DNA of 64,000 bases from Fratercula arctica (lineage: Eukaryota > Chordata > Aves > Charadriiformes > Alcidae). The first letter of the stretch is position 1, and every line of letters begins with the position of its first letter. Both the position numbers and the translations under genes were made by a program. Location: positions 24,700,135 through 24,764,134 of the forward strand of contig CANTUZ010000012.1 in NCBI GenBank assembly GCA_947846985.1. The letters run 5' to 3'. Shown piece by piece: positions 33,066 to 44,976 of the stretch. The notes beneath the pieces are model-generated. The model ran no database searches. It had not been told where the DNA came from and saw only the letters and a list, made by a program, of their open reading frames with translations.

Positions 33066-35265
33066 GGCAGTGCTAACCTATACTTTTTTCCTTCATTCCA
33101 ATTAGTCCCCCACAGCCAAACATCCGTGATGTCCCAGGTTGCTTCTTTTATGTGTGTGCATTGTAACATGTACCACTGTTTAAAGTCCAGACTAAGATTT
33201 CTGGACTCAAGACCTACTTTTACTCACATGGGGTATGTATAAATTGCAGCAAAGTTGATTCCTTTTGTAGATCTTGCTACGTTGCCTGATGTATTTCCTT
33301 TTAATAAAGCAAATGTTTCACCATTACCACAGAATGATAGGAAATACTAGTTGTGGCCAAGTTATTTCAAAATAAAATTTTTATTGTGAAAACGATACTT
33401 CCTCTTAAATGACCTCAATGCTTACTGCTTCCAAATATAGAAAGAACATATTTAGAATAATGTATATGAAAAATGTATTCTCATTATTGACAATTAGAAG
33501 GTACAGAATATATATATATTGGATTATGACTCGGTAAACGTTTAAAAAATGGAGCTCTGTGCTCTATTGATATCTGTCTTAGAGATATGCAACCTAGAAA
33601 GAGAGGGAAAACCTAACACAGAGTAGCAACCTTCAGTTCTCTTAAAGCGACGGAAATCCAGGTTTCATGGCATTAAAAAGTTTGCTTGCGATCTTCCCTA
33701 GAAAGTCCTGATGCAATTGGTTTCTATTTGAACTTTCAAAAATTAGCAGGTACTTTTCTTGAGTAATGATGGTGTGGTTTGTTTTTTTTTTTATTCTAAT
33801 AATAGACATTTATCTCTCTTTAAAAATAAATTGTTGTTCATGGAACGGGTAAGGTCTTTTCTAGGTCTGCCTAAGAGCAATATGGAATTTATAATTCATG
33901 AATTCTCATAATTTTTCTTTTACAATTAATTTTAGAAATGTCACTAAGTTTATCAGAATAAATGTGAAGTGGATATTTGCAGGCAAAGGAACTATTTTAT
34001 TTTGACATGTTTGGAGGCTAGACAGTAGAAGACAGATCTCTTCTGGGACGAGGATCTGCAGATCTGGTGGACCTGATGATGATAGAGTCAGAGGAACAGA
34101 TGAATTCATATTTTGTATCACAAAAAGCTAAACAAAAAGGTTAGGAAAAATCACCAGCGGGACAAATCTTTGTACTGTCTTTTGTTTCAACACCCAAGAA
34201 TGAACAGATACTCCCGGAAGAAATTCCCTTTGCTATGTTTTTGGTTTTTATTATTTTTTTTAAAAAAGAGTCAACAGGACTAATCCCTGGGAACTGGAGA
34301 TGCAGTCAGTAGGAGGTCAGAGTGGAAAGCAGAAATACAAAGCTGCAACTCACCTAACAAGAAATGAAATTATGTCCATGCATTGCTCTAATAAGCAATT
34401 TGCATTAATCGCTTTCTGGTAGACTCACTAGTGTGTGTCCATGGAGGGATGTTCTTTCCCAAGCATTGATTACCATTGGACATACGAGTTACTTTCAACA
34501 TATTTTCTGATCATTTTCAGTACGTACATAGAAAGGTTAGCAAGAGGAATATTGTACAACCAGATTTTAATAAAAATGTCAATTATATTGAAATGCTTCA
34601 ACACCAACTCTATCTTTATTATTGACACAGTAATAGAAAAGAGGCAAGCAGAGTAATTAGCAAAGCAATCGATTCCAGTGTTATGCAGATCTTCTGCAAA
34701 GAAAAAGAAACTGTTCTGCTCACATACTGTGGATCCTTTAGTTGAGAAATAACATTTTCTGTTTTCTTGTTTCTTTGTGTAGCCTAGTCATTAGGACCCA
34801 TTTAAAAAAGTCTGTCTGGGAATTCATACTTACTTTACAATATGACTATATGAAAATCAATAATATATCAATATACAACACTTGTTACATCTAAACAAGT
34901 TATGAACAATATTGATAGAGATAGGCCAAGTTCTAACTTGCTTTACTGGAATCTGTATCTGAAATTCATGATGAGAATAAGACCCATGTAAAAAAAAAAA
35001 AAATTAAAAAATTACATTCTCATGCCTGCATACAGAGAGAGGAGCTTTATGCTGCAGGTCAAGCACTTTCAGATGCAAGCAATGTGTTAGGGCAAGTGCC
35101 ATTATGGACTACAGCTCCTAACCCGCTCCTGGCAGTAGTGGAGCTGTCTCCTCCATCCCATGCAGGTTACTTCCACTTCTTCAAGACTGGGAATTAAACT
35201 GGCAGTAGGATAGCTCTGTGGGCATGTGGAGTTGACCTAACCAGCCACGGTGTAAGGGTCCAGGC

Positions 35266-35282
35266 AAGGCCACCGTGGCCTT
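35266..35282. repeat. GC-rich palindrome (8 + 1 + 8)
   Basis: 'aaggccac' and 'gtggcctt' are exact complements around a single C. The same core is also inverted against 'gccacggtg' at 35244-35252. GC-rich inverted symmetry is unusual in this AT-rich context. Confidence 0.6.
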
Positions 35283-35453
35283 CTGAAAGGTGTAGAGCAG
35301 CTTCAAACTCTACAGGGGTAGCATGTATGCAGTGTGTCTTTTAATATGGTGTCTTTACAGCATCATGTATGTCCTTAAAGAACCTTGTTGCGATATTCCG
35401 TTATAATGGCTTGATTATCTTAAAAGTGAGTTGTCCCATTGCTGGAGAATGCC

Positions 35454-35477
35454 TTTTTTTTTTTTTTTTTTTTTTTT
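35454..35477. repeat. T24 homopolymer
   Basis: Uninterrupted T run followed by AAA. No target-site duplication or element body was recognised next to it. Confidence 0.85.
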
Positions 35478-38400
35478 AAAGCAGATTCAGTAATTAAACC
35501 AAGCAACTGGAGAAGCAGTTTAGTTATATAAGTATATTACCTCTGAGCCCAAAGTAGTCCTTCTCAGTATGATATGTTTAAAAATATTTCTAATCCAAAC
35601 TCTGTAGAAGGTGCTCACAAGGGACAAATAACTTAATATTGATATAGCCTTAAATATATTGAAAAGACATAAATCAGCATAATGAGATTCATAAATCTGT
35701 TAATATTAATGGAAAAACCTTTTGGGAAATGTAGTGTAAAATCAAAGAAAAAGATGAACTTGAGATGTAAGTGATGATTCTAGTTAAATGAATAAAAAAT
35801 TGGATATTTTGTTCCTTCTCAAGTCAGAAAAACACATTACATCCTTTTGAAATTGCGCTTATGTCTTTAATACTGTCATAAACAGAAAGAACAGAAAAAA
35901 ATATTAGGGAAAAAAATCTAAAGGTGTCTCTAAAAGCCTGCTAATAAATTAAAACCCTGGAACAATTTGTTTTTCGCATCATGGAATGAGGAAAGCACCA
36001 TGAAGCCTTTCTTTCAAAAATTCTCTCTAGAATCGATAGACTAATTCTACACTGAATTTCAAGGCTATAAAACTTTATTAGCAAGAAGAATATGTATATT
36101 GTTATTCATTTGTTCACACTGCAATGGTTAAGGTTCTGTCAGCATTTCCATTAAAAACACCTATAATTTAACAGGAAATTCCAACACGCATAAAAATGCA
36201 TTCAGGCTGCATTTCGCAAAAGGGCTTCCTTAACCATATTCTCAAAATTAATTCTGTTTAGATGTTTTAGCTTGACAAGAAGTGAACTGTTGTGTCCTTA
36301 GAGGTGCATACCATCTCATACTCAACGCAAAGTACTACCAATGTCAGCAACTGCAAGCCCAGTCGGTGCTCTTTATCTCCCTTGTTCCTGGCTGACCCCC
36401 TCTGCCCATCCACCATCACAGCGAGGAAGTCCATAATGTCTGTCCTGCTTCCAGTTACTGTGCCAATTTTGACTTCTCTGCATTATTTGCCTTTGTTGGG
36501 CTGTTGTGATTTTGCCTTGAAAAATCTTCCATGGAGCTTTGGGACTGTCCATGGTGTGGGGGCAGAGTCTATATGCAAAGATCCTATGTTGGCTGGAAGC
36601 TTCCGATGAAGATTTCTAGAGCAACTGCAAAGTTTGTGTTGGATGAGGACCTAGTTATGCCCCAGGCCAGGGAGCTGAGGGTGATGCACAGATTCACTGA
36701 GCTTAAAGCCCAAAGGGGTGCTGGGCTGGTCCAGCCTGATGTCCCTGTTGTACGGGCCCTGGGGCTGAACCCTGTCCTAAACCCGACGCTAAACTCGACA
36801 CCTGCACTGAGAGGCATCGGTGTGCTTGCAGATGCTTCACAGTCTCTTCCTTGAGTAGTTTGCTGCCATTATTAATCACATCCTGTGCAAAAAGCTGAAT
36901 TCTGTGTCTTAACCACATTGATACATATTTTTTGATGTGGCAAGAAATGTTCTATCGCTAGTGATTTAAACAGATGTTTGTTGCCCATACGTCTAAGGGC
37001 AGAACATAACTAAAGAGTGTTCGGAAAGACTTTATTAGCAAAGATGACTTTGTTGGAATTATCACACATTCATGTTTTAAGCTTATTCATTCAGTGTAGG
37101 GGCCTCTTACCTCTAGGATATCAGACAAACCAAACTTCTGCACTTAACACTGATAAACTATGCTTGTCAGGGTAAGAAACAAGATAGTTCAGAAGCTTTT
37201 ATGTTTCATAACTATATCATATGTTTCATAACATTCAGCGAATGTCTCAAAAATCTGTTTGATTAAGATTTGTAGAAAATCAAGGGGTTTTCTGAGCAGT
37301 CATAAAGTTGAAAATGTTAGAAAAAATTCTCAGATTCTCCACTTCTTAGTTGAACTGGTTGCTGCACAACAGTGAAAGTCAGACCATAAAATACTCTTTG
37401 CCCCATTTCTTTAAAGTTCCCTCAAAGATGGTTCTCATTCATGTGTAGCTGACTACTGTACATCAACAGTGTTTTCAAATCTCAGATCAATATCCTGGAT
37501 GTTTTCAGAGAAATTAATTAGTCTCACTGAGGGGTTACTTTCCTAGGTCGGAAAAAAACCCTTTGCTCCAGTTGGTATTGACTACATAGTCAACTGGATA
37601 GACACAATGTTTACCCTCCTAAGAGGTCAATTTAAGTGCTCCAGGCAATACAGTAAATGTAAGAACACACTTCTCTGCAGTTTCATTTGTAAGCATTGAC
37701 CACACACAGACTTTTGGTTGAGTAGAATTGTTTCAGGCTATTGCTTCAATATCTGTTTTCACTAAGACTTACCCTTGATTCTAATGTGCTTCTAAAATTA
37801 GTCATTTTCTGTGTAGGGACAGTCTCTTCCCTGGCAGCACTATATCAAAAAACCTCTATTGATTTCACTGGAAGCAGATGGACTTTATAAAGAAGAAGCT
37901 CTGTGATCAAGTAAGATATTTCAGAAGTGATGAAATTATAAAATCTTACAATATGCATTATGAAATAAGTTTTGACTACAAAATGCAAACTCAATAATAT
38001 AAATTACATACGTTTTCCACAACACTACTTACATATTTATTGTATTTTGCAGTGTAGGAGTGATGTAATATTCGTTAGGGAGTCAGAAGCTGGAGTTTGT
38101 GTTTATACATGAGGTATTTCTGCAGAAATGTGCTGCATCCACTGTGTAACTTATAGATGTCCATTTTTAAAACTACAGGACAAGTATGTTTGTAAGCTGT
38201 TTATGTTTACACGGTGCAGAATTTTGTCAGAAACTGACGACTTCATTAGTAGACTTTGACTAGTGTTGCCGTGCCCCTCTTCCAGAGTTGCAGACCTTCT
38301 CCTATCCTTAGTTCCTGAGAAACAAGTTTGGAAACTGGAAAATTTCATTTTGATATTTCATAATGAAAGGTTTTTTGGTTTATTTCCTTTTCCATTTTCC

Positions 38401-41400
38401 CTCATGACGCATTTTCCTAAAAAAAAAAAAAAAGAATAAAATAACCCCAACAAGTTGAAGTGACTTGAAAATGAAAGGATGTATGTTGGGCTGTCTTGCA
38501 CTGGCTTTTAACCATCAGTCTTAAAGTCTACAATTTGTAATGTTAGCATGTCATCAGGAAATTAAAACCAGTGGTCAAATTCTCCCCTTATCTAAAATGT
38601 CTCAACTCAATTGGAGTTTACTTCCCAAGAGACAACATGAACTGTAGGACCACTAAACCGTATCTCTTTGTTTTAGTGAATATGTCAATGTTTTGTGTGT
38701 TTCAAGAGACTTTCCTTTAGCTTACTGTCTCGAATACATTCTGAGTAGATGGGAGACATGGATTGAGGGCCCCTTGAGCAGAAGAGAAACTCAAACCCAC
38801 TCTGTTTTCTGTGAGAAGTACCCTCACCTCTGGGGTCCTACTGGCCAGGCAGGCACTGCTGCCTTTTCAGTTTTATTATTTTAGCCCTCAGTAATTTTGA
38901 AATGAAACTGTTTGTAACTTTGGAAATAGCTTAATAGGTTTTTGCTGAAAATGACATTTGATAAATGTATTATTTGCTGAAACAATTACTCAACTCTGTA
39001 TGAATAATTACGGGTTTTAGTAAATTTTCTCTAGAGAGTTTATCAGATCATTTTATTGCACACAGAATAAAGTTAGAAACCCAGAAAGTGTTCTGCAGTC
39101 AGCTTCCTGCCTGTCTATTAAAAGTGGGAAGCCCTGTTGGGTTTTCCTTCCTATGACAGCTTGCCCATAACTCTTTAATCAGTTTTCCATAGCTGAAAAG
39201 TGTTGTTGGCTTTGTTTATTACTGAGAACTGTGAGTCTCTGTTCTCTTCTTGGTATGCCCAACATGAATCATGGTTTATAAACATCCTGTTGGTATTGGT
39301 GGAATAACTGGGGATTTAATAAGACTTTGATCTTTTCAAACAACTCACATATACTAAGGCACAATGTTGGTAGAGTCTTCAAAGTGCTAACATAAAAAAA
39401 AAAAACCCAACAGAAAAAACCCTCTGTGAGTGTAGGATGTACGCTGAAACATTATTTCATGTGCAGTGATTCTGAGAACACCTCTTTAAAAACCCTGACA
39501 TATTTTGAAATTCCAGGGTAAAACTCCAAAATAAGTTAAAATTTCCCTGATCCAAGGAATACAACTGAGTTTGTGTGGCATTTTTTTTGTTGTTGTTGTG
39601 TTTTTTTTTTTTTTCTATTTTACAATAATACATTCTGGAACTTTTTGTAAAAGCTATAAGAAGGATGGGCTATTCAGAAATCTGTATTTTTTTCTTTTTC
39701 TTGTTTTTCTTCTGCTAATTTTTTTTTTATTTCCTATAGACAAAATGGCTGATCTCTGTTATAGAGATGGTTAGAGACGTGTAGCTATCACTGAGCAAAG
39801 CACTGTTTCTTCTTGGGTCTAAGGATGGCAAACATTGCTTCATGTAAAAATAGTTTTAGAATAGCATAATTTATGATGCCAGTATTCTGAAAATAGACCA
39901 TTTGTGAACCAGTCAACAGTTATGAAACAGTTTTTAAAAGCATCTTTTACAAGAGACTTTTTTTGCAAACTAGACAGTCCTTTAAAGATGACCCTGTGAA
40001 GTACAATAGATCGGACAAACAGTGAGAGACAAGTTTCAGATTGCTTTTGAATAACATCTAAAGCTTCATGGTGGCCCCTTTGATGTGAGCCCAAGGGGAC
40101 TGACCACCTGTGTTGGTTTGTGCAGTGATGATTTGTTAATCAGGAAAACAAGAAATACAATATGGCCTCAAGTAAACCTTTAAGTAATCTTAGGTGATAT
40201 TTAGATTTTTTTCATGATCTTTATGTTATTCTTTACACAAAATAAACAATTTCATCAGTGTTATTAACTACTTAATTCCATGTTTTTGCATCCAGATTTC
40301 CAAGATGATTTTTTCATATTTTTTGTATTGTTTTCCATATACTTCCTAGATCAAACTGCATAAAGGACAATCAATATATATAGCCAGTTCTTTCTTATAG
40401 ATTTATGCATGTGAAGTTCACTTGGGGTTTTTTCACTTCACAAATCATTACTGATTATTGAATATATTATCTTAAGTAGCCACTACTATAGAACAATGAC
40501 CCGTGTCCTGATTTTTTCCCTAAGAATAAACAAATGAATAAACAATTATTATTTCACAGTCATTTAGAAAGACAAAGTGAAGTAAACTGTTTTTATAGGA
40601 TAATAAATGCTGATGTCCACAGTCTTTCTTGTTCCCGTGGATTTCAATACTGATCAATGAGGCAATGACAGATATTTTTCAATTTTTGTATTGGCTGTAA
40701 ATCAACCATGCTGCAGTCATCTGAAGTGGCAGTAAATACCCCCCTCTTTATAAATTCTGAACATTAAAAATGATATCCATTTCTTCAATTAGGAAGTTAA
40801 TGTCAAGAAGATATATTGAACCTTGAATGTGAGTAATGAAGTCCTGGATTGGTAAGCATCCTAGTATTTAAGACACTTGCCAGTCATTTTTTCCTTTTCA
40901 GAGAGAGATTGCAAAAGGAATAATGAGGGATTATTCCAGGTGAGCCTAGAGAAATGTGAGAGTATTGTCTTCTAGGCTGAGCAATGCTGTTTATCTACAG
41001 AGAGCTCCAAGCAATCAGCAATGTCAGGTTTTCTTCAACAATGACATTTTAGCTTAATTGTTGTGTTTTCTCTAGAATGTGTATCTGAAGGAAAACTCAT
41101 CCCTATTTAGGTAAAACTCCAATTAGACAAAAAGTTGCTACAGAGTTCTTAAACTACAGTTATTCTTAGGTTAAATAGCTGAGTGACTGAGAAATATCAG
41201 TTTAGTTCTAACAAGGACAGAGAGCTGTGTTCAAGCCTGTTACACTGGTATAAAGGAGTTTTAAGTCCATGAAGTGATACTGATTTGAGTGTTATAGGAA
41301 AGCATTAGTGTCCTCCAGACTGGTTTTACAGATTGCTAAACCACTGCAGTGAATTTAACTTTAAAATGGCTTACAGGCTTTCCTCAGTCATCAGGACCTG

Positions 41401-44400
41401 GCCTCAAATCTATCCTTTAGGATGTAGCCCATTAAGTGGCAAGACCAAGAGCTCCATTCTGTGACATGCTGAACATCTGCTGAAAGACAATTTTCATAAA
41501 AATTCCTCCAACTTCAGTCATCACCACAGGGGCTGGGAGAAGCTGAGAAGCTCAGGCTGGTGCTGTCCTAGGCTGGTTAGCCCCACATCTCCCTGTTCAT
41601 GTCCGGAGCACTTCTATTCTGCACCTAGGAGTACACATCCTGGTTTTCTTCAAACCAGACCCTAGATCATAGTCTGAGCATTCAGAAACACAGGCATAGA
41701 CAAAGGTAGGAACATATGCCAATCGAACCTGTGTGTTTGGTTAAATGAGTTGTCTGGTTACAGAGTGGCAACCTGCTTAAGAAATGGGGTAGAATATAAT
41801 GACATTGATTCATGACATCATTATGTTACTTTAGGACACTGAGACATCATCAAATTACTTCAAGTGTGACATCATTCTTTTGCCTCCTGTTGTGCCATGT
41901 CCTATACCTCTTGTTTTCTGACATAATGAGATGGGAATCCGGTGATAATGTTCCTCTCCTGTGCCACAGAAACCTTGTCCACCTCCAGAGAAGTGTCCTG
42001 CCTGGTCACTGAGTGAGACAGAGAGGGGGAAAAAAAAAAAAGATCACATCATTGCTACCAGCATCCAAATTAATAAGCGCAAAAGGAGAAGTATAACTAA
42101 ATTGCATGGGCAAACTTCTCTTACTACTACTTGATGGAAGTTTTATTTGTAGAGTTTATTTTTCTTTCAAAGCATGCCTTTGTGATACAATTCTGTGTTA
42201 AGGATCTTCCTACCGTCACCCAGATAAATGACTTTCTACCTAAATGCTACTGCAAGCTTACAAATTCCACTTAAGAATTGTTTAGTTCTGTTTAGTATTT
42301 TGACATATGTCCTCTTTTCAAGTGAAGTGTTGCTTTTTTTGCCTTGCTTACTTTAAATCTACCATTGGGATTAATTTGGTTATTTACTCTCAATAATGGA
42401 AATAAGTCAAAGGGGAAATGTTTTTCACACTGAGCAGGCACCATGTTCTTCTGGTATGAACATTCTTTTCCTTTGTTTTTGAAACAATCTTTTGATTTCT
42501 TAGGCTTTCCTTTCATGACATTTAGGAGAAAAGGAAACTGCTGTTGAATACGGGATGCCTGGGATTTCTGTTTTATATTATACTTTTTAAATATTTGAAC
42601 TCTGCTTCAGGACGGAACAAATTACAGCTGAAACTGCAGGGTGGGTAAGGAGTTTCAGGGTTTCCTTATTTGATTTTCAGAGGTCTATATTTACCCTACT
42701 CCGTTTTATATTGTGAAGTACCCTTTCTGCTCACTGTGAACAGTCTTTTTATTGACAGCAGCTGCCAGTCTTCTCCGTGACTACTTTTTAAACAAAAAAA
42801 AGCAGATTTCTTGTGCTTGTACTTTGACAGACATAGGAAAACTTCCCTCATGCACTTTCATTTTTGTTTATTCCCTCTGCCTATCTCAAAGAGCAATTTT
42901 TTGTATCTTGGTTTTAGCTTTAAAAAAAAAGCAACCTTAAAACAACATGTTTTCCCTTCCTTAATAAGAAGCAGGTGAGTCATAGGTCTGTGTGTTACAA
43001 TTTTGTTCAACGGGACACACGCAGTGCTGGTGTCTTCCCTGAGTCCCAGCTAGGCTCCATGGAGAAACCAGTGCTCAGTTCATATGCTTGCAACAAGGTA
43101 ATGTATAATCTCCTTACTATTGTATTGGGCATATTTGCTGTACCATAGAAACTTGGTAGAGATTCACTTGTTCAACAGAAGGCCAAGTGAGACGAAACTC
43201 ATTTCCTAACATTTTATTTATGCCGGCAGTTTGGTGGTTCCCATATACAGTAAGCAATAAAACTAGTTAAAAGGTCATTAAATAACTCCCATGAAGTTAT
43301 AACAATGCAATAAAAAAATCTAACAAATACAGAGCACCTTGCATCATGGAGCCCTTTAATCAGTTTTTTCCTGGGCTGCATTCAGACCAGTGACCATAAA
43401 TCTACCAGCTCTCCAATCTCCACTGCCATATTTCTTCTTTTGCTCTGAGTTCTTGGGCCACCATGGAGAGAGAGCTGAAATCTTGCAGTACTCACTATGG
43501 TGTGCGAAGCAGCTGTTCAAAGCTAGAGAAATTGCTTTGAACAAGGCAGAGAGAAGTTCTGATTTTAAACTTCCATATTAAAGTGGTAATGAACTGTATT
43601 TTTGTACATAGCTTTGAAAATCCCCGCTGTGGAATCATGCACTATCAAGGGTCATTTTAATAACATTGATTGTTAAAAGACACAGCTCCCAGTGTAAAAA
43701 CAGAACTCATTAGAATTCAGGATAAAGCTGATTACAGAGGAATGCGTAGAATTGAATATTAAGAAGATTAAGAAGAGCTGGCTATCAGTGCTATATTCCA
43801 AAGGGAAATCCATCATGTGCTTACTGTCCCAATCAGCGGTACCCAAAGGCAATGTGTACCTCTGTGAGTGTGCCCTACTGGAGAGGGAACTCTCAGAGTT
43901 TGGCCAAGGGTAACTATAAATATTAAAACCTTTATTATCAATGTTTGATAGAAACATAAAAAATTTATAGTTGTGTACAAATTCTTTCTTTTTCAGAGGA
44001 GGCGCATGAGATTTTATAATGCCACTGTTAAGCCACTCTTTTATTTTTTTTCCCTTTCAGACAAATTCTAATTATTTCTGCCCAAATTTCTTTCTTTCTT
44101 TAATAGAGGTAGCATCATCCAAAAGAAGTAAACCAGAATGAATAGCTGAAGCCCTATATAGAGTTAAATAGTAGATTCTGTATCAAGGTCATTGAGATAG
44201 GCTGCTGTGCTATGTTTTGTTTCTTTTTTTTTTTTAATTTCCCATCCCCTAGCCCCTCTGCCTCCTTTTGCTATTCAGTATGTGTTTGTCACAGACTCTC
44301 TCTTGTTTAGAAACAAATGCATTCAGACATCATTGGTACTTACAAAAGCATAGTCTCAAATTACAGCAATCATTAACATAACAGTAACAAATATCTAGCA

Positions 44401-44914
44401 TATTGAAAAACTGGTGAAGCTTTCAATGCACTCTGTAACTGTACAAGACAGAAATGAAAGGCGAATACCTACCTAAATGTGAATTTCCACCTCCCTATAG
44501 CATGCAAATGGAATTACTTTCCACATTGTTGAGACAATTCATTAAATGGATGTAGAATCTTAAGAGACACCTTGTTTTGTAGTGGGAAGCTATATGAGAA
44601 GTGGCAACATTTATATATTTAAAATATGATTGTCATAATTGAAATGTATAATTAACCAATCCTGCACTATTTGTGGTAATGGAACAATAAATACAAGCCT
44701 CCTGCAAAATACGATGTGCCAAGAAACTGACTTAGAAGAGGATATAGAAGAGGATAGTCATTAACTGCACTAGTATCATTACAGAAATTTCTTTTATAGT
44801 TCTGTTTTAAAGTACACAAAAAATCAGCTAGGACATATCAGCTTTCCACAATTTACTACTGTTTTCTGCCTTCTCAGTTGGTGTCTTTTAAGTGACCAAG
44901 GAGATAGTACTCAC
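35478..44914. other. Unique AT-rich DNA, no gene recognised
   Basis: Includes a less AT-rich patch at 36530-36850 with an open frame on both strands but nothing recognisable, a 13-base direct repeat 20 bases apart ('tatgtttcataac' at 37200 and 37220), A15 at 38419-38433, a T/(GTT) tract at 39581-39614 and a weak exon-like plus-strand segment at 43050-43097 (AAG|gtaatg donor). Confidence 0.55.
39581..39614. repeat. T8-(GTT)n-T14 simple repeat
   Basis: A T run, four GTT-type units and a longer T run in direct succession: a composite microsatellite. Confidence 0.85.
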
Positions 44915-44976
44915 CAGGGCCTTTTCCCCACTCGCAGGGTCACCTCCAGTAAAGCCCTGTATCGCGATGTGGTACT
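44915..44976 (-). other. Exon-like segment, 62 nt, minus strand
   Basis: On the minus strand it is preceded by 'gattattgattatttgttgcag' and followed by 'gtgagtac' after CTG, both good splice contexts. After two bases completing a codon, 20 codons are open and begin YHIAIQGFTGGDPAS. The segment is richer in G, C and CpG than its flanks, which is what retained coding sequence often shows. The alternating pattern with Tyr, followed by Gly-Gly, would suit the F strand of a fibronectin type III-like domain, but that is inference from a very short stretch. No gene is assigned. Confidence 0.28.

Larger units (their letters stand above)
29211..35453. other. Unique DNA, no gene recognised
   Basis: Contains T runs at 30322-30337 and 30630-30649, an A18 run at 33048-33065, a short TA run near 33508-33519 and a palindrome at 35266-35282. 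The interval 31680-32400 is less AT-rich and holds an AATAAA-containing 'gcaataaaacc' near 32150 and a splice-acceptor-like 'ctctcccctgttgcag' at 31711-31726, but no frame there has recognisable features and no CpG island is apparent. Confidence 0.55.

Noticed and set aside
34340..34405. Minus-strand 62-nt open segment ending TTAG|gtgagttgc
   Set aside because: The upstream AG has no pyrimidine tract.
43050..43097. Plus-strand 48-nt open segment before AAG|gtaatg
   Set aside because: Weaker donor and modest acceptor; 16 open codons are expected often by chance.
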